From: Trypanosoma brucei gambiense DAL972
Taxonomy: Eukaryota; Euglenozoa; Kinetoplastea; Trypanosomatida; Trypanosomatidae
Length of the DNA: 64,000 nucleotides
Reading direction: 5' to 3'
Assembly: GCF_000210295.1 (NCBI RefSeq)
Contig: NC_026742.1
Coordinates: forward strand, 1,612,001-1,676,000
A program made the translations under genes and the position numbers. Of this stretch, positions 39,506 to 49,117 are shown piece by piece (position 1 is the first letter of the stretch; each line of letters begins with the position of its first letter). The notes beneath the pieces are model-generated. The model did not search any database. It was not told the DNA's origin and saw only the letters and a list, made by a program, of their open reading frames with translations.

Positions 39506-40597
39506 ATGGTAGCAACTATTACCTTCAAGTTGCGATCCAGCAATCATGTCGGCATTATCGAAGTGCCCCATCGCGTTATTTCGTGTCGGGAAATAAAGGA
39601 GGCAATCGCGGAGAAGTTAAGTGGCTCGCCTGATGAAATTGACATATTCGTCTCGGGCAGTTCTGATTACTTGCATCCCAATGATGAACTCCCTGCATAC
39701 ACGGTAGTGGAAGTGGTTCGCCATGTTGGAACTGGAAGACCGCCGCCAAAGCGCGAGCGTGAACCTGTAGGACCTTCGAATCTTTCTAGCGCCATGAGTC
39801 ACGCTGCCGTGCGGGCAGGAAACAAAAATGGCGATACGGCAACGCCACTCACTGAGGAAGAGCGGTTGGCGCAACTTAGTGAAGCTGTTGCTGTTGAAAC
39901 AGGCATTGATGAAGTTGGGGCATGGCGAATGCGGCAGATGCGAAACCGCAGCGCAGCTATGGGAGGTGGTGGTCGCGAGGTCACATTTCGCCCTCCGCCA
40001 CCAGGTTACATATGCCATAACTGCGGCAAGAGAGGGCACTTAATTCAACACTGCCCCGCGGCAAAGGGGGTAAGAGGAGTGAAGTTACTTTCACTTCCAA
40101 CTGGTATTCCAGAAACAATGCTAGTTGAGTGCACAATGGATGACCCGGCGGCGAAGTTTGTAACGAGGGATGGCAGGTTAGTGAAAAGGAAATTAGACAA
40201 TGCGAGTTTCGTTGGGATTGTGACAACAAGTGATGCGGATGGAGTCAAACCAGATTTCCCATCAGAAGGCGGCAACAACAGGAACGATAGCCCAAACTCT
40301 GAGAAGTTGGAAACTCCAGATGCAGGTGGTGACGCCGCTGCAAAGCCGCAGTTCCTCTGTGCTTGGGATTCTGTTATTGTTAAAAATGCCATGAAAGCCC
40401 CGTGCTGTGGAACTCTTTTCTGTGAAACATGTTTCAACGAAAGAGTGGAGGAGGCAATTAGTCGAGCGGATGCGAGTGAAATACCGCTTTTGTGTCCTGG
40501 ATGCGAGGAGCCGTTGGATGTACCAGACGTTGTTGAAGCAACAGAAGAACGGAAGCTAGTCGAAGCCCTCCGCTCAGGGAAGCGTGCGCGGGACTGA
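39506..40597 (+). CDS. MPE1: RBBP6/Mpe1-like polyadenylation factor (DWNN, zinc knuckle, RING-like)
   Basis: Homologue of yeast Mpe1 and human RBBP6, subunits of the pre-mRNA cleavage and polyadenylation complex; RBBP6 also acts as a ubiquitin ligase. The frame opens at a TTG at 39479, and the first ATG at 39506 gives 363 residues. Domains in order: an N-terminal ubiquitin-like DWNN domain (about 2-72), a CCHC zinc knuckle CHNCGKRGHLIQHC (170-183), and a C-terminal RING-like domain (about 285-333) with PCCG, CETC and CPGC. The RING lacks the second cysteine of the first CxxC pair: the sequence reads CAWD, with Asp288. The protein ends in a basic GKRARD. In trypanosomes, polyadenylation is coupled to trans-splicing of the next gene. 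Confidence 0.9.
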   Translation: MVATITFKLRSSNHVGIIEVPHRVISCREIKEAIAEKLSGSPDEIDIFVSGSSDYLHPNDELPAYTVVEVVRHVGTGRPPPKREREPVGPSNLSSAMSHAAVRAGNKNGDTATPLTEEERLAQLSEAVAVETGIDEVGAWRMRQMRNRSAAMGGGGREVTFRPPPPGYICHNCGKRGHLIQHCPAAKGVRGVKLLSLPTGIPETMLVECTMDDPAAKFVTRDGRLVKRKLDNASFVGIVTTSDADGVKPDFPSEGGNNRNDSPNSEKLETPDAGGDAAAKPQFLCAWDSVIVKNAMKAPCCGTLFCETCFNERVEEAISRADASEIPLLCPGCEEPLDVPDVVEATEERKLVEALRSGKRARD

Positions 40598-41046
40598 TTG
40601 CTCTGTCAAGGGATCCGACTCCTAGTGCATTCATAGCAGTTTCATTTGACGCATTACTTTCCGGTCTTTCTTTTCTCTTTTTTCATTCTTGTGTGTGGCA
40701 CGCTGGGCTTTTGGGTTTAGGTAATTTTTTTTTTTTTACGACACCACCTGTGAGATGCAATTCCATCCATAACGTAAGCAGAATGTGTCTCGCTGATGCG
40801 TCATTTTTATTGATTATTTTTGCATCATACCTCGAATAAGCGTGCACGCTGTTTCTGCACTTGTTCTACTTTCCTTTCCTAATGAAAAGGACGGTTAAAA
40901 ATACGTTATAGCATCCGTTGTATAGTTTCAAAACGTGTTTGCGCTTTTATTTTTCTAATATTCTTTGATGAACGTGCAATATCACATATATATATATACT
41001 CCCACGCAATATTTATCTGTTTATTGATATAGTTATATACTAGGGG
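40598..41046. other. Intergenic spacer
   Basis: T-rich. A pyrimidine stretch at about 40859-40880 followed by AG near 40889-40890 is a candidate SL acceptor. A short (TA)n run lies near 40986-40998. No gene is seen. Confidence 0.5.
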
Positions 41047-41862
41047 ATGAGTAGTATCTTCACCTATGGTGCGTTGGGTCGCAACCCTGCAGCCATTAAA
41101 TACGGTTTGATGGCTGCCATATCCTCTAAATGCGGTACGAAAAATTTTATCTACACAAGTTGTCACGACGACCGTCACCCGTTTCCGAGACACCACCACC
41201 GCCAAAGTGACGTGCCATGGAAGCACTCCTTATGGTGGAATAAACTTCGGTGGTGGTGGCACGACTTTCGTATGTTTGGGTTGAAGGGTACTATTAGGCG
41301 CCACTACTACATTGGTGAAGCATGGAGACGAAAAGATGAGAAGATATTTGTTGGAAAGGATGAGAACGGAAACAAATATTGGCTAGCCCGTCGTTCCCCC
41401 GGTTCCTTTCATGTGCGTATGGTTGAAGCTGCTGATCCGCACTGGTTCAGAGGCCAAGCCCCACACACAGCCTCACCCATGTGGATGAAATGGATGCAAG
41501 GAAATGCCGCCCACACGCCCGCTCAAGTGAAGGCAAGAGGTGAGTGGGGACATAACTCTCGTTTGGGTATGCCCCTGCCGTTTAATATCAAATATGACGA
41601 GTTTTCCCCTATTAACAATGGTGAGGTGTTCTCCCGTGATCCTATGTGGGTATCTGCACCGGGGTTGTTAGTGAACCCGGAACGGCGCGCGTTGGAAGAG
41701 GCGGGTTATTCCCGTTGGGTCATCAATAAGGGAATGCCGCAATATATGCCCTTCTGTGGCGTACATGATTATCCAGATGAACTGGTGGAGGAGTATTATA
41801 GAGGACAGTGGGCATTCGGGCGGGCTAGCAAAGGTAACGACCACGATGAGTGGAGAAACTAA
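41047..41862 (+). CDS. NDUFA12/NDUFAF2 (B17.2)-family mitochondrial protein
   Basis: Probably a subunit or assembly factor of mitochondrial complex I. The 271-residue protein contains the family signature VGKDENGNKYWLARR (about 101-115), then RMVEAADPHW and SPMWMKWMQGNAAHTP, which correspond to the GNKYYE-type strand and the PEWHxWL-type tryptophan block of NDUFA12 and NDUFAF2. The RMVEA element is closer to NDUFAF2 as I remember it, so subunit and assembly-factor assignments remain open. The protein is longer than either family (about 145-170 residues), with an N-terminal extension rich in His and Trp (LWWNKLRWWWHDF near 62-74) and a C-terminal extension. The start is the ATG at 41047. Confidence 0.75.
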   Translation: MSSIFTYGALGRNPAAIKYGLMAAISSKCGTKNFIYTSCHDDRHPFPRHHHRQSDVPWKHSLWWNKLRWWWHDFRMFGLKGTIRRHYYIGEAWRRKDEKIFVGKDENGNKYWLARRSPGSFHVRMVEAADPHWFRGQAPHTASPMWMKWMQGNAAHTPAQVKARGEWGHNSRLGMPLPFNIKYDEFSPINNGEVFSRDPMWVSAPGLLVNPERRALEEAGYSRWVINKGMPQYMPFCGVHDYPDELVEEYYRGQWAFGRASKGNDHDEWRN

Positions 41863-42441
41863 GAGAATGAAAGAAACAAAAGAAAAAGAATGCTGGAACA
41901 CTATCGCATGTACATATATATATATATATATATATATACCTATATGCATGTGTGTGTGTGTGTGTGATACTGCTGTTAAGTAGTAGTACTGATCTCTTTT
42001 CAACTGTCACTACCTAGATGTTTATTTGGGTTTGTTGGCTCACTCTCTCTCTCATCTAGTTAGCTCCTTTTATGTTTAATCATGTTGATTTGCTAATTTA
42101 TTTGGCGGAAGGTTTTTATCTTATTTTATTTTATTTTTTTGAGGGAGGGGGGAGGGTGGTGAGGGGAGAGCGTGACGAATGTGAAAGGATGGCGGAGGTT
42201 AACGATGTGACGGAACAGTGTTAGGACAGACTAGAAAATAAAAAAGGAAGAGGAAAAACGTGCTTGAGAAGAAAACCTCAAGACAATTGTTACACGTGTG
42301 TTGACCTGAACAACTCTGCTTTGGTTCAGTGGTAGTCCTTTCCTTCATCAGGTAACGAAGCAACCCCAAGGGGTAAGGGAGGAGGGAAAGGAAACCTTCG
42401 TAAAGTGGTTGTAGCTGTTTTTTTTTTTTAATATCATCGTG

Positions 42442-42472
<31 letters not shown>

Positions 42473-42913
42473 AGAGAACCATCCTGCACTTGATGTCTGC
42501 CGATCGCTTCGGTCAGATAAGCGACTACAAGGGCGAGTAGCGAAAAGTAGTGGTGTTTCAATGAGTAGTTTTTCGTAGTATATTACTATTAGCGTTTAGA
42601 AAAATTTTGTTGACACGGACGAAGGATATTTAGTTCATTGTACATAACCTATGACTTTCCGGGAGTATTCAAAAATTGAGCGTGAACAATCACTTTTAGA
42701 TGTGCTTCTTGTTTTTCATCATTTTGTAAAACTTTTTCCTCTACTCTACTCCATTTATTTTTTTTAAATGCTCCATCAGTTATATAAATATATATATATA
42801 TTTACGGAAGTATTAACCCAAGTATACCTCCTGAGACGAAGAATAAAAGGGGAAAAAATAAAAAATAAGAAAACGGGCTGTATTAGCGCTTAGAAACGCG
42901 TGCACTTGTTCGT
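41863..42913. other. Intergenic spacer
   Basis: Contains (TA)n runs at 41913-41938 and 42445-42472 and a short (TG)n tract at 41949-41966. A tRNA A-box-like string sits near 42320 without a matching B box. The ICMT splice signal lies at its right end. No gene is seen. Confidence 0.55.
42732..42779 (+). promoter_or_regulatory. Predicted SL trans-splice acceptor for ICMT
   Basis: A pyrimidine-rich tract at 42732-42765 is followed by AG at 42778-42779 (CCATCAG). The ICMT ATG lies 135 nt downstream. Confidence 0.55.
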
Positions 42914-43651
42914 ATGCATTGGGGGTATCGGCATGCGCTCGAAGTGGCATTGATATCGTTTTATCTCGGTGTATGTTTTACGCTGGGTGTTTCCTTAATG
43001 ATTCATAGCGTATATTACACTGGAAGTGTCGCCGAATATGCCGTTGGGGCGTATGTTATTAGTTCAATAGTGCTTTTCCATATGAGCGAATTCCTTGTGG
43101 CCGTATATTTCCTCCGGCATGACGCCCATCCGGGTGCATTCATGATATTTCACTCGCGTGAGTATACCGTTGCAGGTGCCGCTGCCTGGTTGGAGTTCTT
43201 TACGGAACTTTTTTTCTGTTCTGAAGGGTGGAAGGTTTCCGCAACATCACGTTGGGGTTGGTTGTTTCGTCTCAACTACACTATGGTGAACTGTGCAGCT
43301 GTTTTGACTATATTTTTCTACTTGGTGCGTGTGTGTGGTATGGCACATTGTGGATGTAATTTTTCATTGTTGATTGAGACGAGGCGAAGATCAAATCACG
43401 TACTCGTCACAGACGGTATTTACTCAATATTGCGTCATCCCGCTTACTTTGGGTATTTCTGGACGGCTCTCTTCTCACAACTTGTATTGGCAAACCCCTT
43501 TTGTTTCATGGCGTATGCCATTGTTTTGATACGTTTCTTCAAGGAGCGTATAACATATGAGGAAACAGTTCTGTCCAGTGTGGAGTTCTTTGGTGAATCT
43601 TACACGAAATATAAAGCTGGAACATGGGTAGGGATTCCTTTCATTCGTTAG
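42914..43651 (+). CDS. ICMT: Isoprenylcysteine carboxyl methyltransferase
   Basis: Methylates the terminal prenylated cysteine of CaaX proteins using S-adenosylmethionine, at the endoplasmic reticulum. The 245-residue protein is strongly hydrophobic, with about six membrane segments. It carries the C-terminal signature of the Ste14/ICMT family: LVTDGIYSILRHPAYFGYF (about 171-189), then QLVLANP, FKERITYEE and FFGESYTKY, the SAM-binding and catalytic region. Early blocks HMSEF and HSREYTVAGAAAWLEF also match ICMT. Length fits the family (about 240-285). The start is the ATG at 42914. The genes on either side are unrelated to prenylation. Confidence 0.93.
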   Translation: MHWGYRHALEVALISFYLGVCFTLGVSLMIHSVYYTGSVAEYAVGAYVISSIVLFHMSEFLVAVYFLRHDAHPGAFMIFHSREYTVAGAAAWLEFFTELFFCSEGWKVSATSRWGWLFRLNYTMVNCAAVLTIFFYLVRVCGMAHCGCNFSLLIETRRRSNHVLVTDGIYSILRHPAYFGYFWTALFSQLVLANPFCFMAYAIVLIRFFKERITYEETVLSSVEFFGESYTKYKAGTWVGIPFIR

Positions 43652-44743
43652 CGCCCACTTCTCCATTTGCGCGCTTGGCAGAACGGTTGTTGTGGAGCCT
43701 GAAAACCAACCTTCTTTTATTCTTCACATGTGGGGGTGGGGGCTAGTGACTAAAACAAAAAAAAAGAAGAGGAATTTGTATGATCGCTTCTTTGCCACAC
43801 CTCTTGGTATTTGCTCTCCAGTTTCTTTGCGTCTTTCTTTTTTTTTTTTAATTTCCCCCGCATTATCTTTTTTTCTTCCTTTTCTGTTCCCTTCATTTCT
43901 CCCTTTCAATGGCTGCGTGGCTGTGAAAAGTGATGGGATGGTGGAAGACATTTTAGACGTTGCGATGTACTTTTTTTAAAAACTTTTTGTGACTTTGGAT
44001 GGTAACAGACGGAGGCGAAGAACGCGGAGCGAAAGTTTTCAGATTCATTTTATCAATAAGTGTCTTTAGGAAAGGGGAACACAACGCGAATTAGTTCTTT
44101 TTTTTTTTGCACTGGAGGCCGCATGTTTCGTGACGTTGCCGCCACTTTTTTCACGTTGGTGTCGTGTTGTACAGTTCTTTTACTGAGTGGAAGACTCCGT
44201 TCATTTATCGAACGTTTTATTGCTTCCTTTGTAAAAAAAAAAAAGAATAATGACCTGAGTAATGACTTGTACATTAAGATGTGCGTGAGGATAGATCTTC
44301 ATACGCATGTCGAGTACGTCATAATTTACCTTACATCAGTTAACAACTGCGATTAACTTGTGTGCTCCTTAAACACAGTACAAGAATTGGTCATTCATCA
44401 TTATTACAAATTGGGTTGTTCGTTGTGTCTGTTTGTTCTTTCTTTTTTTTCTTTTGAAGAGAAATTGTCGAAACCCATGAGTTCGCTTGCAAATTTGACA
44501 ATTTTTTTCCCTCATGGAATTAGACAATTTGTTCTATTATTCTTTTATTTGTGTACCATTTGCTGTGCTTTTGACGAAGTAACTGTGTAGTTTCCTCTTA
44601 TTATCATTGTTTTTTTTTTCAATTCCCTAGTCTTCCTTATAGGTGAGTTGGTTCACTTTTTTTTTTCGAATATAAAATAAATAGAGTTGTGAGCAGTTTC
44701 CTTCGCGTTTGCGTATATTTTGGCGTACTTCTGTGGTGTTGTT
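43652..44743. other. Spacer between ICMT and the PAF-acetylhydrolase-like gene
   Basis: T-rich, with many polypyrimidine runs. It contains one possible small membrane-protein ORF (44123-44356, listed separately). A T10 run ending in CCCTAG (AG at 44629-44630) is a good SL acceptor for the next gene, with a second AG at 44641-44642. Confidence 0.5.
44123..44356 (+). CDS. Possible small membrane protein
   Basis: A weak candidate of 77 codons. In its favour, a T-rich tract (about 44094-44109) is followed by AG at 44116-44117 and then, 6 nt later, by this ATG as the first one available. The N-terminal half reads like one hydrophobic helix (TFFTLVSCCTVLLLSG) followed by a basic segment. Against it, the frame runs through a 12-A homopolymer and has no recognisable family. 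It could equally be part of the 5' UTR of the next gene. Confidence 0.3.
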   Translation: MFRDVAATFFTLVSCCTVLLLSGRLRSFIERFIASFVKKKKNNDLSNDLYIKMCVRIDLHTHVEYVIIYLTSVNNCD

Positions 44744-46087
44744 ATGGTAACGTGGGCGCTGAAGTATTTTGTTCGCGTAGTCCGATGGTCGACGGAAGCA
44801 TTCTTAATTTGGCCCACACGGCCACTTTTTGACTATGCCACCTCATTGCATTGTGTTCCCATAAGCGGCACATTTATTACTTCGGTTCTGCTCTGCTTCT
44901 ACGGGTTCCCACTTTTGTGGTCTACCGCCATGGTTGCTGTCGGGTTTATCATCTCCGGTGTGTTATTTCTTGTGAGCCCTCTTCCACTATTGAAACCCAT
45001 TGGCGGTCGCTATAGCGTGGGCCTCGTGCATATGAACGGCTGCCGTTCCCAATCCATACCACCAGTAGCTGTGTTTTATCCTACTAATATGGTCCCAGAG
45101 AAAAAGGGACTACCGTATGTCCCGTTTGGAGATGACCGTTTTCTTCGGGGCGTGGCGGCGTATGCAAACGTGCCATTTTTCTTCATAAGGGATTTCTCCT
45201 TTGTTCGCATCAGTGCGTCCCGAAACGCGGTGCCCGCCGCTTTGCTCAACCAATATGAGAGAGTGCCGCCTATTGTTGTGTTCAGTCACGGTCTTGCCGG
45301 ATACCATTTGTTCTACAGTTGCTTTGCGTTGGATCTTGCGGCGCGGGGTGCAATCGTGATTTGTCTTGGCCATTGCGACAATAGTGCTTCTTTCATGCGT
45401 GACAGTAGCGGTAAGGAAAGTGAAGTTCCGCTCAAGGACTATGGATGGGAGGTACCCGCACGTGAAGCCCAAGTTGCACAAAGGGTAAGCGAGGTGAGGG
45501 GAACACTTCAACGCCTAACGGAAAAGGACTTTTGGACAACTTTGGGCTACAGTAATTCAGATATTGACAAGTTTCTTAGCAAACCGTTGCAGGTACATCT
45601 TGCGGGTCATTCATTTGGCGGTGCCACTGTGCTCGCGGCTGCATTAGAAGAGAACCAAAATCCCGTGAAGGGAGTCAGCGTAAAGAGCGTGTATACGTTT
45701 GACCCATGGATGCTACCAATACAAAATGAACATTTTTGCAACCCGCTTTCTGATGGCCGTAAATCCTATACTGTTCCAACGGTTACTGTGCATTCAGACG
45801 ACTGGGTAAAAGATTCTGAGAGTTGGGAATTCTTTAAAAGGATGAAAGCGCTGGTGTTAGAACAATCTGCATATGCTTCGCTCAATGAAGTGGAGAAACA
45901 AGCGCTCTTTGGTATTGTGGTCACGAAGAATACGAACCACCTTTCTCTTGTAGATGTCTCTGTACTCAGTCCCGTCATGCATGGAAATATCTGGGCCACA
46001 GTGTCACCGCGAGTACAAATTATGGAGTGGTGTAATGCACTTCTTCGCTTCGCAAAGCAAAATACCGAAGTGTGTTCAACGTGTTAG
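44744..46087 (+). CDS. Platelet-activating-factor acetylhydrolase-like lipase
   Basis: Alpha/beta hydrolase of the PAF-AH (plasma/type II) family, which removes short or oxidised sn-2 acyl chains from phospholipids. The first ATG at 44744 gives 447 residues; a TTG at 44720 opens the frame. Hydrophobic segments within the first 90 residues suggest membrane insertion. The family blocks are clear: FSHGLAGYHLFYS (oxyanion region), LGHCDNSAS, the nucleophile elbow GHSFGGAT (Ser290), the aspartate block YTFDPWMLP, and a late His in NTNHLSLVD that completes the triad. The whole catalytic set seems intact. The physiological substrate is not known from sequence; general phospholipase A2 activity is the alternative. 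Confidence 0.9.
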   Translation: MVTWALKYFVRVVRWSTEAFLIWPTRPLFDYATSLHCVPISGTFITSVLLCFYGFPLLWSTAMVAVGFIISGVLFLVSPLPLLKPIGGRYSVGLVHMNGCRSQSIPPVAVFYPTNMVPEKKGLPYVPFGDDRFLRGVAAYANVPFFFIRDFSFVRISASRNAVPAALLNQYERVPPIVVFSHGLAGYHLFYSCFALDLAARGAIVICLGHCDNSASFMRDSSGKESEVPLKDYGWEVPAREAQVAQRVSEVRGTLQRLTEKDFWTTLGYSNSDIDKFLSKPLQVHLAGHSFGGATVLAAALEENQNPVKGVSVKSVYTFDPWMLPIQNEHFCNPLSDGRKSYTVPTVTVHSDDWVKDSESWEFFKRMKALVLEQSAYASLNEVEKQALFGIVVTKNTNHLSLVDVSVLSPVMHGNIWATVSPRVQIMEWCNALLRFAKQNTEVCSTC

Positions 46088-47011
46088 CAATCCGTGATGG
46101 TGCCATGCCTTTTTCAAAGTGAATCGCCCTCGAGGCACAGTTATTTGATACTGGGCCGGTAGGTCATATCGAGCTGGCCTTAGGTTTTGTGGTTTTATGT
46201 TGCTTATCATGTTTTGATTTTGACTGAATTTATGGCTGTGCTGCGTACCCCCATTCACTGAAACTTGTCCGCAAATTGTTCGAGAGAAGATTATTAGCGA
46301 GCAAATGGGGAGAAGCACTTTGTAACGACGGCTTAAAGCGTTCGCCACGGTAATTTGTTTGTTTCAAGAATATATTTTAATTCCCTGAGGAGATCAATCA
46401 GTCAAGGGGAAACTTTCGTCCGGAGTGAAATGAGGGTGGGGGCGGGAAATTACTGGGATTTTGTGTAGTAACGATCCGTGGTAATGTACTTTCACATCCC
46501 ACCCATTCACACAATCACATACATATGCATACAAACATACTTACATTATGTATGCATTTACAACTGTTTGTGTATATATAAGTGTGAGAGCTGCGGTGAA
46601 GATGAGGAGAAGGCGATAAAAGCGAGAAATATAGTCGAGGCAGTTAAGTGAAGGGAACGTTTGAAAAGGAGCACCGGCGGCAACATAAACCGGGATGACT
46701 GAGAGATTATTGAGCACTTTCCTCGATGCTGTTATTAACATAAAGAAAAAAGGGGGGGAGTTCACAAGGGTTGCTTTGCGATAAAAAGGAAGAAAAAAAT
46801 CATCAGATAGACATAGCGTCGAGTGTCATGATGCATGAAGGTCTCGTTGATGCGGTAGCAATCGTAAGATTGGGCAATGCGCTACCAAGGGTAGAATAAG
46901 TAAACAGAAGAAGTCAGTGAGGGGAAAGAGAAAGAAGAAGGGAAAACAACAGGGAAAGACAAAAATAAAAAAGAACTCAAACCCTTTTACACGCTAAAAA
47001 AAAAAAAATAA

Positions 47012-47546
47012 GTGCGCTGTATTCTTACATTTAAAAAATATATATTTTAATTGTGTTATTTCCTGACAAACATAGCTGGTAGGTATTTTCTTACTCTCCA
47101 GTACACATATCCCAGGGCTACATTTTGCTCGGAGAAGAGTACTCCCTTTCTTCTTTTTTTTTCCATTCATAACTTTTATTTTTATTGTTCATTTAATTGT
47201 AACGTTAACAATAGTATGCGAATNNNNNNNNNNNNNNNNNNNNNNNNNNNNNNNNNNNNNNNNNNNNNNNNNNNNNNNNNNNNNNNNNNNNNNNNNNNNN
47301 NNNNNNNNNNNNNNNNNNNNNNNAAAAAAAAAAAGTGCGCTGTATTCTTACATTTAAAAAATATATATTTTAATTGTGTTATTTCCTGACAAACATAGCT
47401 GGTAGGTATTTTCTTACTCTCCAGTACACATATCCCAGGGCTACATTTTGCTCGGAGAAGAGTACTCCCTTTCTTCTTTTTTTTTCCATTCATAACTTTT
47501 ATTTTTATTGTTCATTTAATTGTAACGTTAACAATAGTATTGCGAA
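47012..47546. repeat. Near-identical 212-bp copies on both sides of an N gap
   Basis: Sequence 47012-47223 recurs at 47335-47546 (shift of 323 bp). The only difference I see is one extra T near the end (AGTATGCG against AGTATTGCG), at the last bases before the gap. Both copies are preceded by an A run. This is what two overlapping contig ends look like when left unmerged, so the duplication and the gap are probably not real. Confidence 0.85.
47224..47323. other. Assembly gap of 100 N
   Basis: Exactly 100 N between the two copies of the 212-bp sequence. Confidence 0.97.
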
Positions 47547-47879
47547 TTAAGGAACTAGGAAAGACAATTTGGATGTTTATGTGTGGGCACCAACTGTTAC
47601 TACTTTTGTTGGTATATCTATACACGTAGATGTATCGCCATTGTGACTCTCACGCGCACCATTTTTGACGGCCGCTGTTTTTTGTTTTTTTTTTACTTTC
47701 CATCAGCTGTGAAGCATTTAAGGGGAAATTTTTTTATTTGTTATTGAGGGGAGTATCGGCTGTCCCCTACGGTATGTTGATGTTGAAAAAGTCGACGCCA
47801 TCACGCGTTTGTTTAATGAGATTCTTCTTCAAACTGCTATTTTTCACCGTCACCCTAAGATTTGTCTCACGACGTACTT

Positions 47880-47920
47880 TCTTTTGTTTTTTTTTTTGGT
47901 TTTCAGCATGTATTCTAAAG
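47880..47920 (+). promoter_or_regulatory. Predicted SL acceptors and overlapping upstream ORF for the AlkB-like gene
   Basis: A T-rich run (47880-47900) ends in TTTCAG with AG at 47905-47906. Two bases later an ATG (47908) opens an upstream frame that overlaps the main ATG (47933) and stops at 48009. A second AG at 47919-47920 would give a leader lacking that upstream ATG. Confidence 0.5.
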
Positions 47921-47932
47921 TAGCGTTTACAA

Positions 47933-49117
47933 ATGCTCGGTGCAGGCACGTGGTTTATCGGATTTGGAATACCCGCGGTGCTCGCTGGGGGTTTTGTCGC
48001 GTCTCGTAAGCGTCTGGCATATCAATGGCGTGAAGAACTAATGGACCCCGATGGGGGCGCCTACCCGCCCCTCACGGATGCGGATATGGAATTCATCCGC
48101 CACGTCACTCCTCCCGAGTGGCCGTTACCGGAGGGACAGTTACCAACAGCTAAGAAAGTTACGGGATTATTTGTCTCCCCTGATGTATTATCGGGTGATG
48201 AGGGTGGCGCATTGCTGGACGAAGTGAAACGTTGGATTGCATTGTATGGACAAAAGGTGGACCTCCGAAAGGTTGCGTTTGCCGAATCCCAGGCTCAGTC
48301 AGAAGGAGTAGACATCGGTTTTTACAGTGATATTGCAATTATTTCGGATCATGCAGAAGACATTCAGTTGATGAAGGCACCGTGGGAAACAGGAGATCGC
48401 ATTAAGCATCATAAAATGCCTTCCTCACTGCGGTACATGGTAAACAAGATGCAGAGGAAATTTGAGGGGTTAGGTCGTCTTCGTCACGTTTATGTCGAGT
48501 ATTCGCCCAGCGGGAGGTTTTACCACGAACCAAAACCAACGAAGGCCTTTGATGGTCACGATTATGTTGTCATTCCTCTACGACGGGATCAAAATGCCAC
48601 CGTAGTAACATTTGCGCCACTGTTGCGCTCACGATGTTCATTTGTGAAAGAGGTGCTGATGCGATCTTGGACGTCACATGATGTGGACGTTATTATACCC
48701 CCGGGCAGTGCCCTTCGGGTATATGGGTCAGCACGGTATGAATGGGGCTGGGGCATACGTCCTGGAAACGTTTGGTTCGGTAACTATCGGAATTCAATTC
48801 GCCACATTGATGCCATTCGAACTCCATTTTATCTGCATAATATATTGTCGTCAATGGCGTGCCGTATTTTACGACCCGCACCGTCTGTCAAGGAAAGTGA
48901 TGCGGCGCTCGTGGTGTTGCACTTTGACGGCCCTCGTGACTTTGACAAACCACGCTCACTACTGCTTCAACCAGAATCCTTGATATTTGGTCGCCCGCCG
49001 ACGGTGGAGACGTATGAAAAGTGGGTGGAGGAAAAGCCTACAACAGAGTCAGTGCGTAACGAGGGCGTTTTCCTTTTCATGGTGAAAAATTACGTGGAGA
49101 TGCTGAGAGTAACGTAA
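47933..49117 (+). CDS. AlkB-like protein, apparently lacking the iron ligands
   Basis: A 394-residue protein with a hydrophobic N-terminus (residues about 5-23), possibly a signal anchor or mitochondrial signal. The region 185-280 resembles the ALKBH4/ALKBH7 branch of 2-oxoglutarate/Fe(II) dioxygenases: VEYSPSGRFYHEP, then DYVVIPL (a beta strand) and IPPGSALRVYGSARYEWGWGI, which parallels the L-x-G-x-A-R-x-x-W-x-H-x-I element of ALKBH4. At the expected HxD iron site the sequence reads His198-Glu-Pro200, and the distal iron-binding His position is Trp273. If the alignment is right, the protein is a pseudoenzyme. The assignment is by eye and moderate; the rest of the protein is unfamiliar. The start is the ATG at 47933. 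Confidence 0.6.
   Translation: MLGAGTWFIGFGIPAVLAGGFVASRKRLAYQWREELMDPDGGAYPPLTDADMEFIRHVTPPEWPLPEGQLPTAKKVTGLFVSPDVLSGDEGGALLDEVKRWIALYGQKVDLRKVAFAESQAQSEGVDIGFYSDIAIISDHAEDIQLMKAPWETGDRIKHHKMPSSLRYMVNKMQRKFEGLGRLRHVYVEYSPSGRFYHEPKPTKAFDGHDYVVIPLRRDQNATVVTFAPLLRSRCSFVKEVLMRSWTSHDVDVIIPPGSALRVYGSARYEWGWGIRPGNVWFGNYRNSIRHIDAIRTPFYLHNILSSMACRILRPAPSVKESDAALVVLHFDGPRDFDKPRSLLLQPESLIFGRPPTVETYEKWVEEKPTTESVRNEGVFLFMVKNYVEMLRVT

Larger units (their letters stand above)
46088..47932. other. Spacer with assembly gap and flanking duplication
   Basis: About 1.8 kb. Apart from the 100-N gap and the 212-bp duplication described separately, it is AT-rich noncoding sequence with A- and T-runs. No gene is seen. 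Confidence 0.6.

Noticed and set aside
42310..42380. String TTGGTTCAGTGGTAG resembling the A box and D-arm of a tRNA
   Set aside because: No B box (GGTTCGAATCC-like) or acceptor-stem pairing is found at the right distance on either strand.
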